64,000 bases of DNA. Origin: Cellulosimicrobium composti (GTDB taxonomy: Bacteria > Actinomycetota > Actinomycetes > Actinomycetales > Cellulomonadaceae). Each line of letters starts with the position of its first letter. The stretch's first letter is position 1. Below the pieces are notes generated by a model. The model saw only the letters and a program-made list of their open reading frames with translations, had not been told where the DNA came from and made no database searches. The position numbers and the translations under genes are program-made. Below, in pieces: positions 42,286 through 49,317 of the stretch. The stretch lies in assembly GCF_009711085.1 (NCBI RefSeq), contig NZ_WMKA01000005.1, positions 96,601 to 160,600 on the forward strand. The letters run 5' to 3'.

Positions 42286-43272
42286 ATGCACACCCGAGCC
42301 CCGGCGCCCTCCCCCGCGGCGCCCGCCGTGGCCCTGCGGCCCGCGTCCCGCCCGGCCGCCCTGCTCCTGGCCGTTCTGCTCGCGCTTGTGGGAGCGCTCT
42401 CCTGGACGGTGGCCGGTCCCGCCCGCCAGGCGCACGCCGCGACGTGCGCGCCGGCGTGGAGCGCGAGCGCCGTCTACCTCGGCGGCGCCGTCGTCTCGCA
42501 CGGCGGCCAGAACTGGCAGGCCGGCTGGTGGACGCAGGGCGAGACGCCCGGCACCACCGGCGAGTGGGGCGTGTGGCGCTCCCAGGGCGCGTGCGGCGGC
42601 GGCACGACCGACCCGGGCGAGCCGGGCGGGCCGGGCGACCCCGGCACCCCGACCGGCTTCGTCGTCTCCGAGGCGCAGTTCAACCAGATGTTCCCGAACC
42701 GGAACCCCTTCTACACGTACCAGGGCCTCGTCGACGCGCTGTCCGCGTACCCGGGCTTCGCGACGACGGGCGGCACCGAGGTCGCCAAGCGCGAGGCTGC
42801 CGCGTTCCTCGCGAACGTCAACCACGAGACGGGCGGCCTGGTCTACGTCAAGGAGATCAACACCGCGAACTACCCGCACTACTGCGACCCCTCCCAGCCG
42901 TACGGCTGCCCCGCGGGTCAGAGCGCGTACTACGGCAAGGGACCGGTCCAGCTGAGCTGGAACTACAACTACAAGGCGGCCGGGGACGCGCTCGGCATCG
43001 ACCTGCTCAACAACCCGTACCTCGTCGAGCAGGACTCGGCGGTCGCGTGGAAGACGGGGCTGTGGTTCTGGAACACGCAGTCCGGCGCGGGCACGATGTC
43101 CGGCCACCAGGCGATCGTCTCCGGCGCGGGCTTCGGCGAGTCGATCCGCTCGATCAACGGCTCGATCGAGTGCAACGGCGGCAACCCCGCCCAGGTCCAG
43201 TCGCGCGTGACCGCGTTCCAGCAGTTCGCGCAGATCCTCGGCACGACGACGGGCGCGAACCTGTACTGCTGA
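42286..43272 (+). CDS. Secreted GH19 chitinase with N-terminal chitin-binding module
   Basis: A 328-residue exported protein: signal peptide (about 1-51), a CBM5/12 module (about 54-100, with WSASAVYLGGAVV and WQAGWWTQGETPG), a Gly/Pro/Thr linker (about 103-123) and a GH19 domain (about 125-328). The catalytic pair is E181 in NVNHETGGL and E190 in VYVKEIN, and YYGKGPVQLSWNYNY is the substrate-cleft signature. It cuts chitin with inversion of configuration. The start at ATG 42286 has AAAGG. The gene is divergent from the LacI operon and convergent with the DUF305 gene. Confidence 0.95.
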   Translation: MHTRAPAPSPAAPAVALRPASRPAALLLAVLLALVGALSWTVAGPARQAHAATCAPAWSASAVYLGGAVVSHGGQNWQAGWWTQGETPGTTGEWGVWRSQGACGGGTTDPGEPGGPGDPGTPTGFVVSEAQFNQMFPNRNPFYTYQGLVDALSAYPGFATTGGTEVAKREAAAFLANVNHETGGLVYVKEINTANYPHYCDPSQPYGCPAGQSAYYGKGPVQLSWNYNYKAAGDALGIDLLNNPYLVEQDSAVAWKTGLWFWNTQSGAGTMSGHQAIVSGAGFGESIRSINGSIECNGGNPAQVQSRVTAFQQFAQILGTTTGANLYC

Positions 43273-43290
43273 CCGCCCGAGCGCACGGCT

Positions 43291-43319
43291 GTGGCCCGTC
43301 CCCGGCGGGGGCGGGCCAC
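43291..43319. terminator. Bidirectional hairpin between the chitinase and DUF305 genes
   Basis: A 13-bp stem with one G-T pair (43291-43303 with 43307-43319) around a 3-nt loop. It lies between stops at 43272 (plus) and 43352 (minus). Confidence 0.7.
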
Positions 43320-43351
43320 GGCTCTGCGCCCGCCGGGAGCGGGCTCGCGCG

Positions 43352-44074
43352 TCAGAGCGCGTCGAGGAGGTCGCGCATGCGCTCGATCTCGCCGCCCTGC
43401 CCCGCCCCCGTCTCGGCGGCGATCTCGTTCGCGGCGAGGTCCTGGCCCTCGACGAGCACCACGTCGACCATCGCGAGCGCGCCCTCGTGGTGCTGGATCA
43501 TCCCCTCGAGGAAGAGGCGGTCGAACTCCGCGCCGCGCGCCGCCTCGAGCGCGTCGAGCTGCTCGGCGGAGAGCACCCCGGCTACGCCGTCGCCGTGATC
43601 GTGGTCCGCGCCGTGGGGCGCGCGCGGGCCCGTCCCGCCGGCGCCCTCGACGCCCTCCGGCACGGCGAGGTCGCGCGCCTGGAGCCACGACGCGAGCGCG
43701 TGGACCTCCGGCCCCTGCGCGGCGGTGACGCGCTCGGCGAACGCGCGCACGGCGTCCGACTCCGCGCGCTCGGGCGCGAGCGCCGCGATCTCGAGCGCCT
43801 GGAGGTGGTGCTCGATCATGCCCGTCACGAACGCGACGTCGGCGCGGTTCCAGGTGTCCCCCTCGGGCGACGCCTCGTAGTCCTCCGGGGCGACGGTCGT
43901 CGCGTCCTCGCCCGGTCGCCCGGGCTGCACGACGACGCTGGACGGCGTCGAGGTCGGGGCCGGGTCCGCGGTGCACGCCGCGGCGCCGAGCGAGACGGCG
44001 AGCGCGACGACGCCGCAGGTCAGGGCGCGGGCGGCGGCCCGCCGGGTTGCGTTACGACGAGGAAAACTCTGCAC
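43352..44074 (-). CDS. DUF305-family lipoprotein
   Basis: A 240-residue protein with a lipoprotein signal (SLGAAACTAD), then two DUF305 units, each carrying a His pair: FVTGMIEHHLQALEIA and LFLEGMIQHHEGALAM. The fold is ferritin-like four-helix. Members are exported and are often found with copper-resistance genes, though a binding role here is not proven. A His/Asp stretch (HGADHDHGDG) lies between the units. GTG 44074 was chosen, since upstream codons give a non-signal leader; GGAGGG is 11 nt upstream. The divergent neighbour is the LVIVD protein. Confidence 0.87.
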   Translation of the reverse strand: MQSFPRRNATRRAAARALTCGVVALAVSLGAAACTADPAPTSTPSSVVVQPGRPGEDATTVAPEDYEASPEGDTWNRADVAFVTGMIEHHLQALEIAALAPERAESDAVRAFAERVTAAQGPEVHALASWLQARDLAVPEGVEGAGGTGPRAPHGADHDHGDGVAGVLSAEQLDALEAARGAEFDRLFLEGMIQHHEGALAMVDVVLVEGQDLAANEIAAETGAGQGGEIERMRDLLDAL

Positions 44075-44185
44075 CCGCTCCGTTCCCTCCGTGTAAAAAG
44101 TCTCCGGAATCCGCCCGGTTTGGGTGGTACAGATCACACCTCCCGGTCAGAATTCGCAGAACACTACCAAGGAGGTGTTTCCCCC

Positions 44186-45991
44186 GTGCATCGAACGACG
44201 CACCGGAAGTCACACCGGCAACGACGCCGGGTCCTGCTCGCCTCGTCCGTGGCCGTCACCCTCTCCGCCGGTTCGCTCGCGCTCGCCACGGCGGCGTCCG
44301 CCGAGCCGTCCGACGGCTCTCCCGAGGCGGTGGCCGCGCTCACCGAGCAGGCCGCCGGCTCGCTCCCGGACCTCCCCGCCCAGCGCCTCGCCCCGCTCGC
44401 CCAGGCCACCGACGTCCTGGCGCCCGGCGAGGTCGCGGGCAGCCCGAACCTCACCCACGTCGCCAACATCCCGAAGAACGGCGAGTTCGCCCCCGAGGGC
44501 CAGTACAGCAGCGACCTCGCGTTCCAGGGCCGCTACGCCTTCGCCGGCAACTACGGCGGGTTCACGGTGTACGACGTCGCGAACCCGACCGCCCCGCAGC
44601 AGGTCGCCCAGGTCGTCTGCCCGGGCTCGCAGAACGACATCTCCGTCTACGGGGACCTCCTGGTCCTCAGCACCGACTCGTCGCGCAGCAACGACTCGTG
44701 CGACAACGTCGCCCAGAGCGCGGCGATCAAGGAGTCGTGGGAGGGCATCAAGGTCTTCGACATCTCCGAGCCGACGTCGCCGCAGTACGTGGCGTCGGTC
44801 GAGACGCAGTGCGGCTCGCACACGCACTCGCTCGCGCCGTCGAAGGACGGCGAGGAGCTGTTCGTCTACGTGTCGTCGTACAGCCCGAACGCGGCCTTCC
44901 CCGACTGCCAGCCGCCGCACGACCTCATCTCGGTCGTGCAGATCCCGCTCGACGACCCGGCGTCGGCCGCTCTCGTCTCGACGCCCGTCCTCTTCCCGGA
45001 CGGCGGCAACCCGGGCGGCAACGGCTCGAGCACGACGTCGGGCTGCCACGACATCACGACCTACCCGTCGAAGGACCTCGCGGCGGGCGCGTGCATGGGC
45101 GACGGCATCCTCATGGACATCTCCGACCGCGCGCACCCGGTGGTCACCGAGGTCGTGCGCGACACGACGAACTTCGCGTTCTGGCACTCGGCGACGTTCA
45201 ACAACGCGGGCACCAAGGTCGTCTTCACCGACGAGCTCGGCGGCGGCGGCGCGCCCACGTGCAACGCGGCGACCGGGCCGGAGAAGGGCGCCGACGCGAT
45301 CTACGACATCGTGGACGGCGAGCTCGTGTTCAAGAGCTACTACAAGATCGACCGCGAGCAGGCCGCGACGGAGAACTGCGTCGCGCACAACGGCTCGCTC
45401 GTCCCCGTCCCGGGCCGCGACATCATGGTCCAGGCCTGGTACCAGGGCGGCATCTCCGTGTGGGACTTCACGGACTCGGCCAACCCGGTCGAGATCGCGT
45501 GGTTCGACCGCGGCCCGCTGTCCTCCGAGCGGCTGATCCTCGGCGGCTCGTGGTCGGCGTACTGGTACAACGGCGCGATCATCTCGAACGACATCCAGCA
45601 GGGTCTCGACGTCCTGCTGCTCGACGACCCGCTCACGAACGCGGCGCGGTCGGTCGTCGCGGACGAGCTCAACCCGCAGGCCCAGCCGACGTACGACGAG
45701 CCGGCGGCCTGGTCGAAGGGTGCGACCTACCAGGGCGGGGAGACGGTCACGTACGCGGGCTCCGTGTGGCGTGCGCAGTGGTGGACCCGGGGCCAGACGC
45801 CCGGTGACCCGTGGGGCCCGTGGGAGGAGATCGCGGGGGTCGACTCGAACGGCGTCGGGGCGTGGAAGCCGAGCCGCGTGTACGTCCAGGGCGACACCGT
45901 GACCCACGAGGGCACGACGTACACCGCGAAGTGGTGGACGCGGAACCAGGAGCCCGGCGACCGCTGGGGTCCGTGGGGACCGCAGGACTGA
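44186..45991 (+). CDS. Secreted LVIVD-repeat protein with two C-terminal chitin-binding-like modules
   Basis: A 601-residue exported protein: signal peptide (about 1-40, ending SAEPS), then a large beta-propeller of LVIVD-type repeats (about 75-475; for example YAFAGNYGGFTVYDVANPTAPQ and IKVFDISEPTSPQYVASVE, shortened here by repeat). The last about 110 residues hold two CBM5/12-type modules (AWSKGATYQGGETV then WWTRGQTPGDPWGPW, and AWKPSRVYVQGDTV then WWTRNQEPGDRWGPW). These resemble the chitinase module, so the protein probably binds chitin or a similar polymer. No hydrolytic motif was seen. The ribosome site AAGGAGGTG before GTG 44186 is near perfect, implying strong translation. Confidence 0.87.
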   Translation: MHRTTHRKSHRQRRRVLLASSVAVTLSAGSLALATAASAEPSDGSPEAVAALTEQAAGSLPDLPAQRLAPLAQATDVLAPGEVAGSPNLTHVANIPKNGEFAPEGQYSSDLAFQGRYAFAGNYGGFTVYDVANPTAPQQVAQVVCPGSQNDISVYGDLLVLSTDSSRSNDSCDNVAQSAAIKESWEGIKVFDISEPTSPQYVASVETQCGSHTHSLAPSKDGEELFVYVSSYSPNAAFPDCQPPHDLISVVQIPLDDPASAALVSTPVLFPDGGNPGGNGSSTTSGCHDITTYPSKDLAAGACMGDGILMDISDRAHPVVTEVVRDTTNFAFWHSATFNNAGTKVVFTDELGGGGAPTCNAATGPEKGADAIYDIVDGELVFKSYYKIDREQAATENCVAHNGSLVPVPGRDIMVQAWYQGGISVWDFTDSANPVEIAWFDRGPLSSERLILGGSWSAYWYNGAIISNDIQQGLDVLLLDDPLTNAARSVVADELNPQAQPTYDEPAAWSKGATYQGGETVTYAGSVWRAQWWTRGQTPGDPWGPWEEIAGVDSNGVGAWKPSRVYVQGDTVTHEGTTYTAKWWTRNQEPGDRWGPWGPQD

Positions 45992-46029
45992 CGCGCCCCC
46001 GCCCGGGACCTGCGCCCGGGTGAGGCACG

Positions 46030-46075
46030 GCACGACGGCGCCCGCTCACCTCCCGGTGGGCGGGCGCCGTCGTGC
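46030..46075. terminator. Strong bidirectional terminator
   Basis: A 16-bp perfect stem (46030-46045 with 46060-46075) continues through one T-G pair into a further 4 bp (46047-46050 with 46055-46058), closing a 4-nt loop. It separates the convergent LVIVD and FMN reductase genes. Confidence 0.85.
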
Positions 46076-46090
46076 GCGGACTCCGCGGCG

Positions 46091-46678
46091 TCAGGCGGCG
46101 CTGACGGCCCTCGCCGCGCGCACGGTCGCGAGCGCGCCGCTCCACGCGACGACCTCGTCGAGGGTCGCGTCGAGGTCGCGCGCGTGCCGCTCGCGCGGCG
46201 CGAGCGTGCGGAACTCCTCGAAGTCGTCGTAGAGCGACAGCCCGACGGCGGTGCGCACGTCGGCGAGGCGCAGCTCGCCCGCGACGAGCCGCAGCTGCTC
46301 GACGGCGCGCGCGCCGCCCTGCGCGCCGTAGCCGACGAAGCCCACGGCCTTGTCGGTCCACTCGTGGTAGAGCCAGTCCATCGCGTTCTTCAGCACGGCG
46401 GGCGGCGCGTGGTTGTACTCGGGGGTCACGACGACGTAGCCGTCGTAGCCGTCGATCACGCGCGACCACTCCCACACGAGCGGGTTCTGGTACTGCTGCA
46501 TCCGGGGCGGGAGCGCCTCGTCGAGGTGCGGCAGGGGGTGGTCGGCGAGGTCGACGAGCTCGAACGTCGCGTCGGTGCGCCGCGACGCGCGGTCGAGCAC
46601 CCAGCGCGCGACCCCCTCGCCGTTGCGCCCGGTGCGCGTGCTCCCGACGAGGATCGCGATGCGCAGGGTCGAGGACAT
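46091..46678 (-). CDS. NADPH-dependent FMN reductase family protein
   Basis: A 195-residue flavodoxin-fold protein. The FMN phosphate loop is ILVGSTRTGRNGEGVA at the N-terminus, and the flavin-ring loop is VVTPEYNHAPPAVLKNAMDWL, both diagnostic of the family (quinone, azo and FMN reductases). The start at ATG 46678 has GGAGGA. It is divergent from the MarR gene across three operator boxes, the usual layout for a stress-inducible reductase under a MarR-type sensor of quinones or other electrophiles. That inducer class is inference. Confidence 0.92.
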   Translation of the reverse strand: MSSTLRIAILVGSTRTGRNGEGVARWVLDRASRRTDATFELVDLADHPLPHLDEALPPRMQQYQNPLVWEWSRVIDGYDGYVVVTPEYNHAPPAVLKNAMDWLYHEWTDKAVGFVGYGAQGGARAVEQLRLVAGELRLADVRTAVGLSLYDDFEEFRTLAPRERHARDLDATLDEVVAWSGALATVRAARAVSAA

Positions 46679-46693
46679 GGTTCCTCCAGAAAG

Positions 46694-46754
46694 AGTGACG
46701 TGTCACCAAAGTTGGTGATGCGTCACCCTAACTCGTGCTCGGTGATGTGTCACC
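46694..46754. promoter_or_regulatory. Three MarR operator boxes
   Basis: Three 14-bp boxes of form GGTGAN4TCACC: AGTGACGTGTCACC (46694-46707), GGTGATGCGTCACC (46714-46727) and GGTGATGTGTCACC (46741-46754). The second touches the TAGGGT -10 of the reductase promoter (46725-46730, minus). The third covers the -35 region of the MarR promoter. Binding would silence both genes. Confidence 0.8.
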
Positions 46755-46763
46755 TACCGCGGC

Positions 46764-46769
46764 TAGGAT
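46764..46769 (+). promoter_or_regulatory. -10 box of the leaderless MarR gene
   Basis: TAGGAT ends 7 nt before ATG 46777 with no ribosome site between, so the mRNA should begin at the start codon. Confidence 0.55.
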
Positions 46770-46776
46770 CGTCCCC

Positions 46777-47307
46777 ATGACGGGCCACCCGATCCTCGAC
46801 GACGCCGAGCGCGCGGCGTGGGACGCCTACGTCGCGATGCGCACAGCGCTGGACCGGGCCCTGGCCGCCGGGCTCCGGGACGACGCCGACCTCTCCGAGG
46901 CCGAGTTCGAGGCCCTGTTGGCGCTGCACTCCGCGCGCGACCGCACGCTGCGCACCGGCGAGCTCGCCGCCGCGCTGTGCTGGGAGCGCAGCCGCGTCTC
47001 GCACCTCGTGCGCCGCATGGGCGAGCGCGGCCTCGTCGAGCGCGGCGAGTGCGTCGACGACGCGCGCGGCACCTGGATCGGGCTCACCAACCCGGGCCGC
47101 CGCGCGCTCCTGCGCGCGGTCCGCGGGCACACCGCGCTCCTGCGCGAGCTGGTGTTCGAGCCCCTCGGCCCCGACGGCCTCGCCCGGCTGGAGTCGGTCT
47201 CGCGCACGATCCAGGGGGCGGTCGAGCGCTCGCCCGGGACGTCCGCCGAGGGCCGGGAGCCGGACCACGGGGCCGGCGGGCCGGGCCGCGCCCGGGAGGC
47301 GTCGTGA
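46777..47307 (+). CDS. MarR-family transcriptional regulator
   Basis: A 176-residue winged-helix protein. The helix-turn-helix is LRTGELAAALCWERSRVSHLVRRM followed by the wing GLVERGECVDDARGTWIGLTNPGR; it is split in two here and runs about residues 66-115. The single Cys in ALCWERS sits in the DNA-binding helix region, and another lies in GECVDD; either might sense oxidants. The start is leaderless (TAGGAT box). Three operators overlap its promoter, suggesting autorepression and control of the divergent FMN reductase. The YchJ-type gene overlaps its end by 4 nt. Confidence 0.92.
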   Translation: MTGHPILDDAERAAWDAYVAMRTALDRALAAGLRDDADLSEAEFEALLALHSARDRTLRTGELAAALCWERSRVSHLVRRMGERGLVERGECVDDARGTWIGLTNPGRRALLRAVRGHTALLRELVFEPLGPDGLARLESVSRTIQGAVERSPGTSAEGREPDHGAGGPGRAREAS

Positions 47308-47741
47308 CCGGCCCGCTGCCCGACGACGCGCGCTGCCCCTGCCTGTCCGGCGACGCGTACGGCGCGTGCTGCGGCCGGTACCACGCCGGGATGCGCACCG
47401 GCGCGGACGGCGCGGCGCCCGGCCCGGGGGCGCCGACCGCCGAGGCGCTCATGCGCTCGCGCTACAGCGCCTTCGCCGTGGGTGACGCCGCGTACCTGCG
47501 CGCGACGTGGCACGCGTCGACCCGTCCGGCGGACCTCGACCTCGACGACGACCTCGAGTGGCGCCGGCTCGACGTGCTGCGGACCGAGGCGGGCGGCCCG
47601 TTCGACGCCGCGGGCGTGGTCGAGTTCGTCGCGCACCACCGCTCGCGCACCGACCGCACCGACCGCGGACGGCTCCACGAGGTGAGCCGGTTCGTGCGCG
47701 AGGGCGACCGCTGGTACTACGTCGACGGCGACGTGGGCTGA
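47304..47741 (+). CDS. YchJ-family protein
   Basis: A 145-residue protein with the N-terminal zinc-type motif C11-P-C13-LSGDAYGA-C22-C23, as in YchJ and SEC-C proteins. The YchJ body follows: LMRSRYSAFAVGDAAYLRATWH, WRRLDVLRTEAGG, and FVAHHRSRTDRTDRGRLHE with FVREGDRWYYVDGD. The family function is not established; a metal- or protein-binding role is usually assumed. GTG 47304 overlaps the MarR stop by 4 nt (GTGA), so it is in the MarR operon and may be induced with it. Confidence 0.9.
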   Translation: MTGPLPDDARCPCLSGDAYGACCGRYHAGMRTGADGAAPGPGAPTAEALMRSRYSAFAVGDAAYLRATWHASTRPADLDLDDDLEWRRLDVLRTEAGGPFDAAGVVEFVAHHRSRTDRTDRGRLHEVSRFVREGDRWYYVDGDVG

Positions 47742-47750
47742 GACCGCCGG

Positions 47751-48212
47751 TCACGCGACGCCGGCGACCACGCGGCGGCGCGCCGACGCGGCGACGACCG
47801 CGAGCGCGACGAGCGCCGCGCCGAGGAACGCGCCCGCGGTGTTCATGACGACGTCCTGGACGGTCGGGACGCGGCCCGGCAGCAGGTGCTGCGTGAGCTC
47901 GATCGCGACCGAGAGCGCGCACCCCGCGAGGGTCACGAGCGCCGCGGTCCGCCACGGCCCGGGCGCGACCCCGCGTCGTCGGGCACCCGCGCCGCGCGCG
48001 AGCGGCACGCCGAGCAGGCCGAACGGGCCGAACATGACGACGTTCGCGAGCGCCTCGAGGACGGGCAGCGTGATCGGGATCCCGAGGCCCTGCAGGAAGC
48101 CGAGCGTCGCGGTCGCCCAGCCGGGGGCGTCGGTCGACTGCGGCGACGGCCACAGGGTCACGACGAGGACCGCGGCGAGGTAGGCGGCGAACGTCCAGGT
48201 CAGCAGGCGCAC
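47751..48212 (-). CDS. VanZ-family membrane protein
   Basis: A 153-residue protein with four predicted helices. The VanZ signature is IELTQHLLPGRVPTVQDVVMNTAGAFLG near the C-terminus (given here in part by position, about 110-137), preceded by ALANVVMFGPFGLLGVPL. VanZ proteins are linked to low-level teicoplanin resistance in enterococci, but most actinobacterial members have no tested role. GTG 48212 is preferred because TACGCT ends 6 nt upstream, a leaderless layout; GTG 48215 is the alternative. There is no van gene cluster nearby. Confidence 0.88.
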   Translation of the reverse strand: MRLLTWTFAAYLAAVLVVTLWPSPQSTDAPGWATATLGFLQGLGIPITLPVLEALANVVMFGPFGLLGVPLARGAGARRRGVAPGPWRTAALVTLAGCALSVAIELTQHLLPGRVPTVQDVVMNTAGAFLGAALVALAVVAASARRRVVAGVA

Positions 48213-48330
48213 CACGCCAGCGTAGGGGCCCCGCACCCGGATCCGGGAGCCGCCCCGGACCGCCCACCGACCCTCCACCGTTCCCCCTCCTCCGCGCGCG
48301 TGGTCGACGAAGCCTCGGTTCACTGGCGAG

Positions 48331-49317
48331 ATGGTCTCCCTCGGCTTCCACGCGTCCCACGAGCAGATCCCCCCGGGCCCGCTCCTCCGCGCCGCACGGC
48401 GGGCCGAGGAGGTGGGGTTCGACGTCGCGATGTGCTCCGACCACCTCGCGCCGTGGAGCGTGCGGCAGGGCGAGTCGGGGCACTCGTGGTCGTGGCTCGG
48501 CGCGGCGCTCGCCACGACCGGCCTGCCGTTCGGCGTCGTGACGGCCCCGGGCCAGCGCTACCACCCGGCGGTCGTCGCGCAGGCGGTCGCGACGCTCGGG
48601 TCGATGTTCCCCGGCCGGTTCTGGGCCGCGCTCGGCTCGGGCGAGGCGATGAACGAGCACGTCACGGGCGACCGGTGGCCCACGAAGGCCGAGCGCGACG
48701 AGCGGCTGCGCGAGTGCGTCGACGTGATCCGCGCGCTCCTCGCCGGCGAGGGGGTCACGCACCACGGGCACGTCACCGTGGACCGGGCCCGGGTCTGGTC
48801 GCTGCCCGACGTCGTCCCGCGCCTCGTCGGCCCGGCGGTCACCCCGGCGACGGCGCGCCGCCACGCGGACTGGGCGGACGGCCTCGTGACGGTGAACCAG
48901 CCGGTCGAGGCGCTGCGCCGCGTCGTCGGCGAGTACCGCGACGCGGGCGGGCGCGGACCGCTCGCGCTCCAGGTGCATGTCGCGTGGGGCGACGACGACG
49001 AGGCCGCGTTCGCCGTCGCGCACGACCAGTGGCGCTCCAACCTGCTGCCACCCAGCGTGAGCTGGCACCTGGAGACGCCCGAGCAGTTCGACGCCGTCGC
49101 GGACCTCGTGCGCCCGGAGGAGGTGCGCGGGACGGTCCTCGTCGAGCACGACGCGCAGCGGTTCGCCGACCGCGTCGCCGAGCTCGCGGCGTGCGGGTTC
49201 GACGAGGTGTACCTGCACCACGTGGGGCAGCAGCAGGACGCGTTCCTCGACGCCGCGGGCGAGACGCTCCTGCCGCTCCTGCGGTCGGCCACCACGACCG
49301 GCGGGGGTGCGGCATGA
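48331..49317 (+). CDS. LLM-class flavin-dependent oxidoreductase (TIGR03885-like)
   Basis: A 328-residue TIM-barrel protein of the luciferase-like monooxygenase superfamily. LGFHASHEQIPPGPLLRAARRAEE starts the barrel, GVVTAPGQRYHPAVVAQAVATLGSM and RFWAALGSGEAMNEHVTGDRWP are the flavin-side segments, and FDEVYLHHVGQQQDAFL ends it (fragments given separately). It resembles the subfamily annotated as TIGR03885, known to me as often lying beside GH13 trehalose-synthase-like genes; that is the case here, with a 4-nt overlap (ATGA). It may use F420 or FMN; the substrate is unknown. The start at ATG 48331 lacks a clear ribosome site. Confidence 0.87.
   Translation: MVSLGFHASHEQIPPGPLLRAARRAEEVGFDVAMCSDHLAPWSVRQGESGHSWSWLGAALATTGLPFGVVTAPGQRYHPAVVAQAVATLGSMFPGRFWAALGSGEAMNEHVTGDRWPTKAERDERLRECVDVIRALLAGEGVTHHGHVTVDRARVWSLPDVVPRLVGPAVTPATARRHADWADGLVTVNQPVEALRRVVGEYRDAGGRGPLALQVHVAWGDDDEAAFAVAHDQWRSNLLPPSVSWHLETPEQFDAVADLVRPEEVRGTVLVEHDAQRFADRVAELAACGFDEVYLHHVGQQQDAFLDAAGETLLPLLRSATTTGGGAA

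Noticed and set aside
47751..48212. VanZ protein as evidence of glycopeptide resistance
   Set aside because: No vanHAX or other resistance genes are near, and most VanZ-like proteins are not linked to resistance.
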